From NCBI RefSeq assembly GCF_011759365.1, contig NZ_JAARLZ010000001.1:248001-312000 (forward strand): a stretch of 64,000 nt of DNA. The letters are read 5' to 3'. Both the position numbers and the translations under genes were made by a program. This DNA is from Luteibacter anthropi. Lineage in GTDB: Bacteria > Pseudomonadota > Gammaproteobacteria > Xanthomonadales > Rhodanobacteraceae. This document shows, piece by piece, positions 18,248 to 26,627 of the stretch. Under the pieces are notes generated by a model. That model saw only the letters and a program-made list of their open reading frames with translations. It made no database searches and had not been told where the DNA came from. Each line of letters starts with the position of its first letter. Position 1 is the first letter of the stretch.

Positions 18248-19015
18248 ATGAAGATCGCTTCGTGGAACGTCAACTCGCTCAAGGTCCGCCTGCCCCATCT
18301 CCAGCAATGGCTGGCCGAGGCGCAGCCGGACATCGTCGCGCTGCAGGAAACCAAGCTCACCGACGACAAGTTTCCGGTGGACGAGATCGCCGCCATGGGC
18401 TATCGCTCGGTGTACTCCGGGCAGAAGACCTACAACGGCGTCGCCATCCTGGCGAAGCAGGAGCCCGTGGACGTCGTGACGGACATCCCCGGCCTCGACG
18501 ACCCGCAGCGACGCATCCTCGCCGCCACCGTTGGCGATATCCGCGTCATCGATCTCTACGTAGTGAACGGCAAGGCGCTGGGCGACGAGAAGTACACCTA
18601 CAAGCTGCACTGGCTGGCAAAGGTGCGCGACTTCATCGAGAAGGAAATCGCACGACACCCGAAGCTCGTGGTACTGGGCGATTTCAACATCTGCCGTGAC
18701 GATCGCGATGTCTACGATCCGGTGGCCTGGGGCGAGGACATCTTCTGCTCCCCGCCCGAGCGTGCCGCCTTGCAGGCCATCCTCGATACGGGCCTGCACG
18801 ACAGTTTCCGCCTTTTCACCGAAGAAGGCGGCCTTTTCAGCTGGTGGGACTACCGTCAGGCAGCGTTCCGCCGCAACATGGGTCTGCGAATCGACCTCAT
18901 CCTCATCAGCGATGCGCTCAAATCCGTGGCGACCTCGTCGATCATCGACAAGGCCCCGCGAAAATGGGAGCAACCCTCCGACCATACGCCGGTGGCACTG
19001 GAGCTGACGCTTTGA
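18248..19015 (+). CDS. xthA: Exodeoxyribonuclease III / AP endonuclease
   Basis: A 255-residue EEP-fold nuclease for base-excision repair. It has NVNSLKVRLPHL, the metal ligand Glu in LQETKL, LGDFNICRDDRDVY, WWDYRQAAFRRNMGLRIDLI and the catalytic His in SDHTPV. It acts at apurinic sites and as a 3'-5' exonuclease. The stop overlaps the following TTG start as TTGA. Length and motifs fit the family. Confidence 0.95.
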   Translation: MKIASWNVNSLKVRLPHLQQWLAEAQPDIVALQETKLTDDKFPVDEIAAMGYRSVYSGQKTYNGVAILAKQEPVDVVTDIPGLDDPQRRILAATVGDIRVIDLYVVNGKALGDEKYTYKLHWLAKVRDFIEKEIARHPKLVVLGDFNICRDDRDVYDPVAWGEDIFCSPPERAALQAILDTGLHDSFRLFTEEGGLFSWWDYRQAAFRRNMGLRIDLILISDALKSVATSSIIDKAPRKWEQPSDHTPVALELTL

Positions 19016-19683
19016 ACGTACCCAAGTCCGAATGGCCGAGTTCCCTCGACGACAAGGAACTCGAAGAACTCGACACCTACCTGCGCGCGCACGGCGGTGA
19101 GGGCGATCTCATGCTCGACGGCGTGCATGGTCTGCTCTCGGCGGTGGCGGTGGGCCCGCTCGAAATCAAACCCGAAGAGTGGCTGCACGAAGTGCTGCAC
19201 GAGGCGTTCGACGACGAGGACGAAGGCAACCGCGTGCTGGCGCTGCTGGCCAAGCTCAACGACTCGATCAGTGCCGAGCTCGACGTCGATGCGTACGAGC
19301 CCATCCTTGGTGAGATCGATACCGAGGAAGGTCCTCTGCTGTCGGCCGCCGGCTGGTGCGAGGGTTTCAGCCGCGGCATCGACATGCGTGCGGGGGTGTG
19401 GGAAAACCGCCTCGCCGAAGACCCTGACCTGATGCAGCTGCTGGGTCCGGTGATGGCCCTGGCCGTCGATGAAGGCGTGCTCCAGGCAGACGCCGAGTTC
19501 GAGAAGCTCAGCGACGAGGAATACGATGAGTGCCTGGGGCAGCTGCCCGAGGTGCTCAATGCGGTGAACGAATACTGGCGCCAGAAGCCGCCGACCGAGG
19601 ACGAGATCAAGTCGATGGTGGCTCCGCGTCCCGAGGGGGACGATCATCCGCCGCGGCAGCGTTCCGGGCATTGGGTGCATTGA
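19012..19683 (+). CDS. UPF0149 (YecA/YgfB-like) family protein
   Basis: A 223-residue acidic protein. The family signature is seen in LDGVHGLLSAVAVGP, the middle AAGWCEGFSRGIDMR and a C-terminal helix NAVNEYWRQKP. No SEC-C zinc motif is present at the end, unlike some YecA proteins. The TTG at 19012 is taken as the start because GGAG lies about 8 nt upstream and it forms a TTGA overlap with the exonuclease stop. Function is not established. Confidence 0.83.
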   Translation: MNVPKSEWPSSLDDKELEELDTYLRAHGGEGDLMLDGVHGLLSAVAVGPLEIKPEEWLHEVLHEAFDDEDEGNRVLALLAKLNDSISAELDVDAYEPILGEIDTEEGPLLSAAGWCEGFSRGIDMRAGVWENRLAEDPDLMQLLGPVMALAVDEGVLQADAEFEKLSDEEYDECLGQLPEVLNAVNEYWRQKPPTEDEIKSMVAPRPEGDDHPPRQRSGHWVH

Positions 19684-19703
19684 TCGGGATGTTTCGCCTG
19701 GCC

Positions 19704-19794
19704 GGTCGCGCGCAAGGCGCGCTCCTACAGGATCGCGGTGGGCCCGGGGGGGGCGACGTGGCTTGTTGTGTAGGAGCGCGCCTTGCGCGCGACC
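19704..19794. repeat. Diverging pair of GTAG REPs forming a 35-bp inverted repeat
   Basis: The left unit reads CTAC outward to 19728; the right unit starts GTAG at 19770 and ends at 19794. Together with the flanking CGCCTGGCC/GGCCAGGCG they form an essentially perfect inverted repeat of about 35 bp per arm, around a 41-bp spacer with a run of seven or more G. Confidence 0.88.
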
Positions 19795-19911
19795 GGCCAG
19801 GCGATAACCCCGCACCCCCACACCGAAACAGATCGTTCACCCCACACACCTAGGCATCCCCCGTCCCCGGGCGCATCTTGTGCGCATCAGAAGCACACCC
19901 CGGAGCACGAC

Positions 19912-20748
19912 ATGACCCATCGCAGCATCATCCGCCGCGTCCGCGGCATGGATACCGCCGACGGCGCCGGCGTGAAGCTCAAGCGCGTCATCGGCCAGCC
20001 AGCCCTCGACATGCTGGACCCCTTCCTGCTGCTCGACGAATTCCGTTCCGACGACGCGGGCGACTACATCGAAGGCTTCCCCGAGCATCCCCATCGCGGC
20101 TTCGAAACCGTGACCTACATGCTCGCCGGCCGCATGCAGCACGGCGACAACCACGGCAACCGGGGCGACCTGGGTCCGGGCAGCGTCCAGTGGATGACCG
20201 CTGGTCGCGGCATCCTGCATTCCGAGATGCCGCAGCAGGAAGCCGGCCTGATGTGGGGCTTCCAGCTGTGGGTGAACCTGCCGGCCTCGGACAAGATGAC
20301 CACGCCGCGCTACCAGGACATCCCGCCGGTCGACATCCCGACGGTGCATCCGGCCGAAGGCGTGACCGTGAAGGTCATCGCGGGTGAGCTGGACGGCGCG
20401 ACGGGTCCGGTCTCGGGCATCGTCACGGCGCCGGTTTACCTGGATATCGCGCTCGAACCCGGCGCGACGCTCGACCTGCCGCTACCCGAGGGCCATAGCG
20501 CATTCGCCTACGTGTTCGACGGCGGAGCCGCCCATGTGGCCGGGCAGGTGCTGGATCGCAGCGAGCTGGCCGTGTTCTCGCGCACCGGCGATACCGTGCC
20601 GCTGGCGGCTGGCCAGACGGTCACCCGTATCCTCGTGGTGGCGGGTCGGCCGCTGTCCGAGCCGGTGGCCCGCTACGGCCCGTTCGTGATGAACACCCCC
20701 GAGCAGATCCACGAGGCCATCGCGGACTTCCGCGCCGGCAAGTTCTAA
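19912..20748 (+). CDS. Pirin family protein (bicupin)
   Basis: A 278-residue bicupin. The N-terminal metal site is HPHRGFETVTYMLAG together with the later HSEMPQQ. The C-terminal cupin spans about 160-275 (VYLDIALEPG, HSAFAYVFDGGAA). Some members show quercetin 2,3-dioxygenase activity in vitro; the physiological role is unclear. It starts at the ATG at 19912 (MTHRSIIRRVRGMDTADG). The gene is flanked on both sides by REP pairs and appears monocistronic. Confidence 0.92.
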   Translation: MTHRSIIRRVRGMDTADGAGVKLKRVIGQPALDMLDPFLLLDEFRSDDAGDYIEGFPEHPHRGFETVTYMLAGRMQHGDNHGNRGDLGPGSVQWMTAGRGILHSEMPQQEAGLMWGFQLWVNLPASDKMTTPRYQDIPPVDIPTVHPAEGVTVKVIAGELDGATGPVSGIVTAPVYLDIALEPGATLDLPLPEGHSAFAYVFDGGAAHVAGQVLDRSELAVFSRTGDTVPLAAGQTVTRILVVAGRPLSEPVARYGPFVMNTPEQIHEAIADFRAGKF

Positions 20749-20755
20749 GGCCGCT

Positions 20756-20854
20756 GCAGGAGCGCGCCTTGCGCGCGACAAGCCAATGAAGCGGCGATGC
20801 GGGGTATTCCGGAGACATTCGGTAACTCCGGTCGCGCGCAAGGCGCGCTCCTAC
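20756..20854. repeat. REP pair, left unit degenerate
   Basis: The left unit begins GCAGGAGCGCGCC instead of GTAG, so it has lost the conserved head. The right unit (20830-20854) is intact in inverted orientation. About 50 bp separate them. Confidence 0.85.
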
Positions 20855-20871
20855 AGGTGTAATCTTCGGGT

Positions 20872-21555
20872 ATGTCCAGACAAAAGCACGCCTTCCTCTT
20901 CGATCTCGACGGCACCCTCGTCGACAGCGTCTACCAGCATGTCCTCGCCTGGAAGGAATCGCTCGACATGGAGGGCATCGATCTCTCCGTGTGGCGTATC
21001 CACCGGAAGATCGGCATGAGCGGTGGCCTGTTCACCGATATCCTGCTGCGTGAGACGGGTACCGAGATCACGCCCGAGCGCATCGACCGCCTGCGCCGCA
21101 ACCACGCCGCCGCCTATGGCCGGCTGGCCGAGGCAGGCGCCGTGAAGCCCCTGCCGGGCGCCGTGGAGCTGCTGCGCTGGCTCACCGACGCGAAGATCCC
21201 CTGGGCCATCGCCACCAGCGGCCGCATGGAAACGGCGGCCCACAACATTGCCGCGCTGGGCGTGGACCCGCACACGATCCCCGTCGTCACCCGCGACCAG
21301 GTGCGCCACGCAAAGCCCGATCCGGACCTCTTCGTCACCGCTGCCGAGCGCCTGGGCACCGATATCCGCGATGCCATGGTCATCGGCGACGCCATCTGGG
21401 ACATGCTGGCCGCCCAGCGGGCCCGGGCCCTGGGCATCGGCCTGCTTTCAGGCGGTTATGGCGAGAATGAACTGGAGCGTGCAGGCGCCTATCGCGTCTT
21501 CGAGGATCCGGCCGATCTGCTTCGCCATATCGATGAAGTGGCGGCACGAAGCTGA
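20872..21555 (+). CDS. HAD family hydrolase (phosphatase)
   Basis: A 227-residue haloacid dehalogenase-fold enzyme with a helical cap. Motif I is FDLDGTLVDS (nucleophile Asp10, general acid Asp12), motif II ATSG, motif III Lys in HAKPDPDLF and motif IV VIGDAIWDM. The layout fits the phosphoglycolate/beta-phosphoglucomutase subgroup, but the substrate is not determinable. It begins 17 nt after a REP. Confidence 0.9.
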   Translation: MSRQKHAFLFDLDGTLVDSVYQHVLAWKESLDMEGIDLSVWRIHRKIGMSGGLFTDILLRETGTEITPERIDRLRRNHAAAYGRLAEAGAVKPLPGAVELLRWLTDAKIPWAIATSGRMETAAHNIAALGVDPHTIPVVTRDQVRHAKPDPDLFVTAAERLGTDIRDAMVIGDAIWDMLAAQRARALGIGLLSGGYGENELERAGAYRVFEDPADLLRHIDEVAARS

Positions 21556-21649
21556 ACGAACGCAAGAAGTTCCGTAGCGCGTTCAACTTACGGACGGGTA
21601 ACGGCACTTAGCATCGGACGTCTGACGCTGTTGTGAGGTCGATGTACCC

Positions 21650-22024
21650 ATGCGTTCCATCATCAATCGCTTTCTCTTCACCGCCGTGCCGCTGACGGCG
21701 GCGCTGATCATCGCCGCCTGCTCGCATGCCGAGCCTCCGGCCCCCGAAGCTGCATCCGCCGCGGCCACCACGGCAGCGTCCTCCCCTGCGCCGGGCAGGG
21801 CCGCTCCGGCCAATCCGGCTCTTGGCTCGCCCGAGTGGCTTGCCTGGGTCGACAAGATCCTTGCGGTCAGCGATGACGGTCACGGCCCCACGCCGGGTTC
21901 GGCGGAATGGGATGACGCCGTGAATCGCAAGCTGGGACAGGAAGCGCCGCAGGCCAAGCCAGGCTCCGCCGAATGGCAGCAGTCGGTGGATGCGCTGCTG
22001 CGTACGCGCGTGGCGACGCATTGA
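21650..22024 (+). CDS. Lipoprotein with three GS(P/A)EW repeats
   Basis: A 124-residue lipoprotein: signal peptide to the lipobox IAAC (Cys24), then an Ala/Pro-rich linker (about 25-58). Three tandem motifs follow at residues 59, 83 and 105: GSPEWLAWVDKIL, GSAEWDDAVNRKLG and GSAEWQQSVDALL. Each would form a short helix starting at the conserved Glu-Trp. I do not recognise the family. Predicted outer-membrane or periplasmic location. Confidence 0.72.
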   Translation: MRSIINRFLFTAVPLTAALIIAACSHAEPPAPEAASAAATTAASSPAPGRAAPANPALGSPEWLAWVDKILAVSDDGHGPTPGSAEWDDAVNRKLGQEAPQAKPGSAEWQQSVDALLRTRVATH

Positions 22025-22093
22025 GCCGGTAGGTCGGGTGCTTTCGTAGCGCGTCGGGTGCGAGTGTCTACGTGGTGGGTTTCCGGGATGCTG

Positions 22094-22149
22094 GGTCGCG
22101 CGCAGGCGCGCTCCTACATTCCCCTGTAGGAGCGCGCCTGCGCGCGACC
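22094..22149. repeat. Back-to-back GTAG REP pair
   Basis: A minus-oriented unit (22094-22117) and a plus-oriented unit (22126-22149) meet head to head with 8 bp between the GTAG heads. They lie between a lipoprotein gene and the convergent end of the glycosidase operon, and could act as a bidirectional terminator. Confidence 0.88.
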
Positions 22150-22178
22150 GCCGAAGGCGCATGAGCCCATGCCCTCGA

Positions 22179-24926
22179 CTACAGAGAGACCTCCTGCGCG
22201 GCACCGGTCTGCGCCAGCCTCACTTCCTTCCCCGGCAATGAAAGCACCAGTCCGCCCGGCGGCCGGATCGCCTGTGTGACAGTCACCCAGGCACGCCCAT
22301 CCTTCACCTTGAGCGTATAACCCAGCCGCCCATACGGCGTACGCAGGTCACGTACCGACACGCCCTCACCTTCCAGCCAGTCCATGGGCAACCCTGCGCC
22401 GAGGACGATGGCATGGTCATCGGTCCGCTCGTAGGCGAACAGGTCCAGCGCCGAGCGTACGTAATCCGACGCAATCCACGCGTGCGGCATGTCGCCGACA
22501 AAACGCGGCTTGCGCGGATCATGACCGACCACCTCTGCCCACTGGTTCCAGGCGGCAGGCCTGCGATCTGCAAGGAAAAACGCCAGCAGCTCGCCGACGC
22601 GATCACGCCAGCCCAGCCGGACGAAGGTGGCGATCACGCGAACCTCATAAGGCGTGTAATCGTCCCAGTCGCGCCGGCCATCGCGACGCGCGACAAAGTC
22701 GCGCCAGTAGCGTTCAAACGTGGCGTCGAGCAAGGTCCTGGGCAGATGCGACTGCTCACCACCCGGCGACAACGCAATGGTCGTCGACGTCGCATCGAAA
22801 TCCCCCAGCTCGGCTGCGCCCGGGATGAAATCGATACCTTTCTCCTTCACGGCCGCAGCGATGGATGCATGCAGATCATCGCGGAACTGATCGCGCGATG
22901 CCGTAAATCGCCGGACATCCTCGCCACGGCCCATCGCCTGCGCGAGGCTTACGGCATCGTCATATCCCTTCAACGCCCAGAAATCGTCCCAATACGAATG
23001 CATCGGCTTGGCCGAGTACCCTTCGTGGCTGATCGATGCAGGCATGAGTCCGTACAAAGCCCGATCAGCACCATCCAGGCGGGCGGGCTGTCGCTCCGAC
23101 AAACGTAGGCGGTCCATGTAATCGATAGCCTTGCCCGCATACGGATAGAGCGATGCGAGCATCGTGCGATCGTGTGTGTAACGCCACAACTCGGCCATGG
23201 CGAAGACCAGCTCGCCATGGCTGTCGTTCTCGGGCACCGGATCGGAACCCCGCGCATCCACACAGCACGGTACCTTGCCGTTACTGAACTGGTGCGGCGC
23301 GTACCAGCGTACGAACTCACTCGCCACATCTTCGTGCCCTGTTCGCAGCAACCCCTCAAGCATCATCGCGCCGTCGCGCACCCATGTCCGCGAGTAGGAT
23401 CGGGTGCCCGGTTGCAAGGCCGGCCCGTCGCGTGAGATCAGCATATGGGCGATGCCGGTCTTCATCGTATCGACCACGGGTTGCGCCATGGCCGGTACGC
23501 GCAGATCGACCCGATCGAGCGCTTCATGCCATTGCGACGCTACGGTATCGGCATGGGCCTCAAGCCAGTGCGCCGCGTCGGCGGGACGTGGTACATCGAT
23601 GCCGGGCGTTGACGGCACCACGAGGCCCAGATCGACATGCCCATGCGCCGGCAGGCGAAGCTCATAGAGCAACGCACCTTGTGCGAAACCCTTCGGATCG
23701 CTGACCCGCGCTACGCCATCATGGGGTTGTACCGTCGCCACGGTGTCGCCCCTGGACCATTGGTCCACGAGGGTACTGGCTTTATCCGCCTGGGCCACGA
23801 AACGCGATGGCGTCTGCAACGGAATCACCCGTCGCTCGCTGTTCACGACCAGGGCATCGCCTATCCACGACATATCGTGGATAGGCGACATGCCGCCCGG
23901 TGCATTCAGGAACTGCGTCGGCGGGTTGACCTGGAAAGGACGCGCAGCCAGCGCGAGCGTGACGTTTCTCTCCTTGTCGCTGTCGTTGGCCACCCGGTAG
24001 GACAGCACGAGCAACGACCCGCCTGGCTTGCCTTCGGCAAAAGCCGCACTCGTAAGCCGGAGCCCATCGCGTGCCCACGTTACCGACGGCATCGGAAGAT
24101 AGCGTTCGCGCAATGCCTGGGTGGCCGTGACGTCCGCCCATGTCGTCAACCTGCCGTTCTCGATGAGAAACGGCTCGATGGTGAAGCCGCCCCGCGTTAC
24201 TTCGACGGCACCATCCTCGGAGATCAACGCCGAATCCTTCGATCCGCCATCGACACCGATGATCGTCCAGTACGACTGCTCACCCGAGAAACCGCGCGGA
24301 TAGATCCCGCGGCGCCCGTGCTTCGCCCGTGTCTCGAACATCGCGTTCGATGTGACTGCAACGGGCGGAACGGCTGCGATCTGGCGAGGCGTGAGCCGCA
24401 GATTGTCGAAACACACCTCGCCCTTGTCGGCAGCACCCGCTGGCTGGGCCTCCTTGTAGACCATGAACTCGATGGCCTGTGTATGGCGCAGCACGCGGTC
24501 CTTCGTCGGTCCCCAGGCGAACTCCACCTCGCGACTGGTGGCCTGAACGGTCCGCCAGGAAGCCGACGGCACGAAGCCCGGCTTCTGGAACCACCATACA
24601 TTGTCACCGCTGCCATCGATGAGCTTGAGCTGCAGGGTATTCGCCGGCATGTCGCCACGCACATCGAACGACAACATGAATCCGGCCGGGAAATCGACGG
24701 GTAGCTCACGACGCATCGAGGCCGAGCCGGACACGCCGTTGAAGTCGAACGCCAGGCACAAGGCACGGCCATGCTTGCCGGACACCGGATGCAACGACGC
24801 AGATACATCGTCGGTATGCGCAGCGGTCCATCCCGAAGCAGCATCGAATCCATCGAGCAGGCGCGGCGCATCCGTTGCGTGGACGAAGCCATATGGAAGC
24901 AGCCATGCCAGCAGGAAACGACGCAT
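22179..24926 (-). CDS. Secreted (alpha/alpha) glycoside hydrolase with N-terminal carbohydrate-binding-like domain
   Basis: A 915-residue exported protein (signal peptide about 1-18). Residues about 20-190 form a jelly-roll domain with CFDNLRLT at its end, like carbohydrate-binding modules. A beta-sandwich follows, and then from about 480 an (alpha/alpha)6 toroid with TRSYSRTWVRDGAMMLEG, YWDDFWALKGYDDAVS and WDDYTPYEVRVIATF, reminiscent of GDE/GH15-like catalytic domains. I cannot assign a numbered family. It is the last gene of the hydrolase-ABC operon; AAGGG lies 8 nt before its start, inside the end of the permease gene. A role in trimming the imported glucan or its fragments is inferred. 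Confidence 0.75.
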   Translation of the reverse strand: MRRFLLAWLLPYGFVHATDAPRLLDGFDAASGWTAAHTDDVSASLHPVSGKHGRALCLAFDFNGVSGSASMRRELPVDFPAGFMLSFDVRGDMPANTLQLKLIDGSGDNVWWFQKPGFVPSASWRTVQATSREVEFAWGPTKDRVLRHTQAIEFMVYKEAQPAGAADKGEVCFDNLRLTPRQIAAVPPVAVTSNAMFETRAKHGRRGIYPRGFSGEQSYWTIIGVDGGSKDSALISEDGAVEVTRGGFTIEPFLIENGRLTTWADVTATQALRERYLPMPSVTWARDGLRLTSAAFAEGKPGGSLLVLSYRVANDSDKERNVTLALAARPFQVNPPTQFLNAPGGMSPIHDMSWIGDALVVNSERRVIPLQTPSRFVAQADKASTLVDQWSRGDTVATVQPHDGVARVSDPKGFAQGALLYELRLPAHGHVDLGLVVPSTPGIDVPRPADAAHWLEAHADTVASQWHEALDRVDLRVPAMAQPVVDTMKTGIAHMLISRDGPALQPGTRSYSRTWVRDGAMMLEGLLRTGHEDVASEFVRWYAPHQFSNGKVPCCVDARGSDPVPENDSHGELVFAMAELWRYTHDRTMLASLYPYAGKAIDYMDRLRLSERQPARLDGADRALYGLMPASISHEGYSAKPMHSYWDDFWALKGYDDAVSLAQAMGRGEDVRRFTASRDQFRDDLHASIAAAVKEKGIDFIPGAAELGDFDATSTTIALSPGGEQSHLPRTLLDATFERYWRDFVARRDGRRDWDDYTPYEVRVIATFVRLGWRDRVGELLAFFLADRRPAAWNQWAEVVGHDPRKPRFVGDMPHAWIASDYVRSALDLFAYERTDDHAIVLGAGLPMDWLEGEGVSVRDLRTPYGRLGYTLKVKDGRAWVTVTQAIRPPGGLVLSLPGKEVRLAQTGAAQEVSL

Positions 24927-24930
24927 GGAT

Positions 24931-25752
24931 TCAGCCCTTTACGCTGCCAAGCAACAAGCCTTCAAGGTAATACCGCTGCAAGGCGAGGAACAACACAAGC
25001 ACGGGAAGGATCGTCACCACCGAGCCGGCCATCATCAGTTCGCTGTCCTGCACGTGCTCGCGTGATAGCGACGCCAGTGCGATAGGCAGCGTGTAATGCT
25101 CCTGCCCGGTCAACGCGATCAACGGCCACATGAAGTCGTTCCATGCGGCCAGGAAGGTAAAGATCGCCAGCGTTACCATGATGGGTTTGAGCAACGGCAT
25201 CACGATGGTGGCGAAGATGCGGAATTCGCCGGCACCGTCGATCCGGGCGGCTTCCAGAAGATCGTTGGGGATGCCGCTCGCATACTGGCGTACGAGGAAA
25301 ATGCCGAAGATCGTCGCCAGCGCGGGCACGATGATCGCACCGTAGGTATTCACCAGACCCATGTACTTCAACAACAGGAACAGGGGCAGCATCGCTACCT
25401 GGGCGGGAATCACCAGCGCGCCGAGCAGGCCCTGGAACAGCTTCTGCCGTCCGGTGAATTCCAGCTTGGCGAAGGCATAACCCGCCATCAGGTTGAAAGC
25501 CAGCGAGATCACCGTGATGGCGGTGGAAATCAGCAGGCTGTTGAACAGGTAACGCCCCATGCCGGCATTCATGAACAGCTGGCGATAGTTCGCCAGCGTC
25601 GGGTGGTCGGGCAGGATGGGCGGCGGCAGTGCGCTGGCCTCACCCGGTGTCATGAACGACACCGACAGCATGTACAGCAGCGGCGCAATGGCGATGCCTG
25701 CCCAGGCGATAAGCAGGCCATTGATCACGGCCTTGGCGCTACGCGGACTCAT
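24931..25752 (-). CDS. Carbohydrate ABC transporter permease, MalG type
   Basis: A 273-residue inner-membrane permease with six predicted helices. The cytoplasmic EAA loop is LLEAARIDGAGEFRIFATIV, which contacts the ATPase. The N terminus MSPRSAKAVINGLLIAWAG is chosen over a longer frame because its ATG overlaps the upstream stop (25749-25752, ATGA). It pairs with the MalF-type permease next to it. No ATPase gene is found in this operon. Confidence 0.92.
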   Translation of the reverse strand: MSPRSAKAVINGLLIAWAGIAIAPLLYMLSVSFMTPGEASALPPPILPDHPTLANYRQLFMNAGMGRYLFNSLLISTAITVISLAFNLMAGYAFAKLEFTGRQKLFQGLLGALVIPAQVAMLPLFLLLKYMGLVNTYGAIIVPALATIFGIFLVRQYASGIPNDLLEAARIDGAGEFRIFATIVMPLLKPIMVTLAIFTFLAAWNDFMWPLIALTGQEHYTLPIALASLSREHVQDSELMMAGSVVTILPVLVLFLALQRYYLEGLLLGSVKG

Positions 25753-26627
25753 GCGGCTTCTCCCCGCTTCGACAGGCGAAGCATCGTGGCGGTAACCGCG
25801 AACATGATCGCGAACAGGATGAAGGCCACGGCGGAGGCGGAGCCGAGATTCCACCACTTGAAGCCTTCTTCGTACATCAGGTAAAGCACCGAGGTCGTGC
25901 TTTGCAGCGGGCCGCCTTCGGTCATCACATACGGCTCGGCAAACAGCTGGAAATAGCCAGAGACGGTGAGGATGCTCACCATGGTCATCGTCGGCTTCAG
26001 CATGGGCAGCGTGATATGGCGGAACTGCGCCCAGGCCGACGCGCCGTCGATGCGCGCGGCTTCGTAAAGATCACCCGGAATCGCCTGCAGGCCCGCCATG
26101 AAGATGATCATGTTGTAGCCGAAGTTCTTCCACACGGCGAACAGGATGATCGTGGGCATCGCCCAGTGCGGGTCACCCAGCCAGTCCATGGTGGGCATGC
26201 CGATGGAATCCAGTGCGTAGTTGATCAGGCCGTACTTCGTGTTGAACAGGTAACGCCAGATCACCGCCACGGCGACCACCGTCGTCACCACGGGCGCGAA
26301 CAACGCCGTACGGAAGAACGGCTTGAACCGGGCCAGGGGCGAATTGAGCAGCATGGCTGCACCAAGCGAGGCCAGCAGCGATAGCGGCACGCCCACCACC
26401 ACGAAGTACACGGTGTGCCCCAGCGCAGACCAGAACAGGGGGCGGTGCAGCAGGGTCCAGTAGTTGTCCAGCGCAATGAAGCGCAGGTTGCGGATATCCG
26501 CCAGCGCGTAGAGGTCGTAGTCGGTCAGTGACAGCGCCAGCGCGGCGATCACCGGCAGCAGGAAGAACAGACCGAGGATGACCAGGGCGGGGGTGATGAA
26601 GATCCAGGCGGCGCGTGAGGGCTTCAT
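25749..26627 (-). CDS. Carbohydrate ABC transporter permease, MalF type
   Basis: A 292-residue inner-membrane permease of the CUT1 class, with about six transmembrane segments. The EAA loop is LYEAARIDGASAWAQFRHIT, followed by LPMLKPTM. It overlaps the binding-protein gene by 4 nt (26624-26627) and the MalG-type gene by 4 nt, so all three are translationally coupled. Confidence 0.93.
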   Translation of the reverse strand: MKPSRAAWIFITPALVILGLFFLLPVIAALALSLTDYDLYALADIRNLRFIALDNYWTLLHRPLFWSALGHTVYFVVVGVPLSLLASLGAAMLLNSPLARFKPFFRTALFAPVVTTVVAVAVIWRYLFNTKYGLINYALDSIGMPTMDWLGDPHWAMPTIILFAVWKNFGYNMIIFMAGLQAIPGDLYEAARIDGASAWAQFRHITLPMLKPTMTMVSILTVSGYFQLFAEPYVMTEGGPLQSTTSVLYLMYEEGFKWWNLGSASAVAFILFAIMFAVTATMLRLSKRGEAA

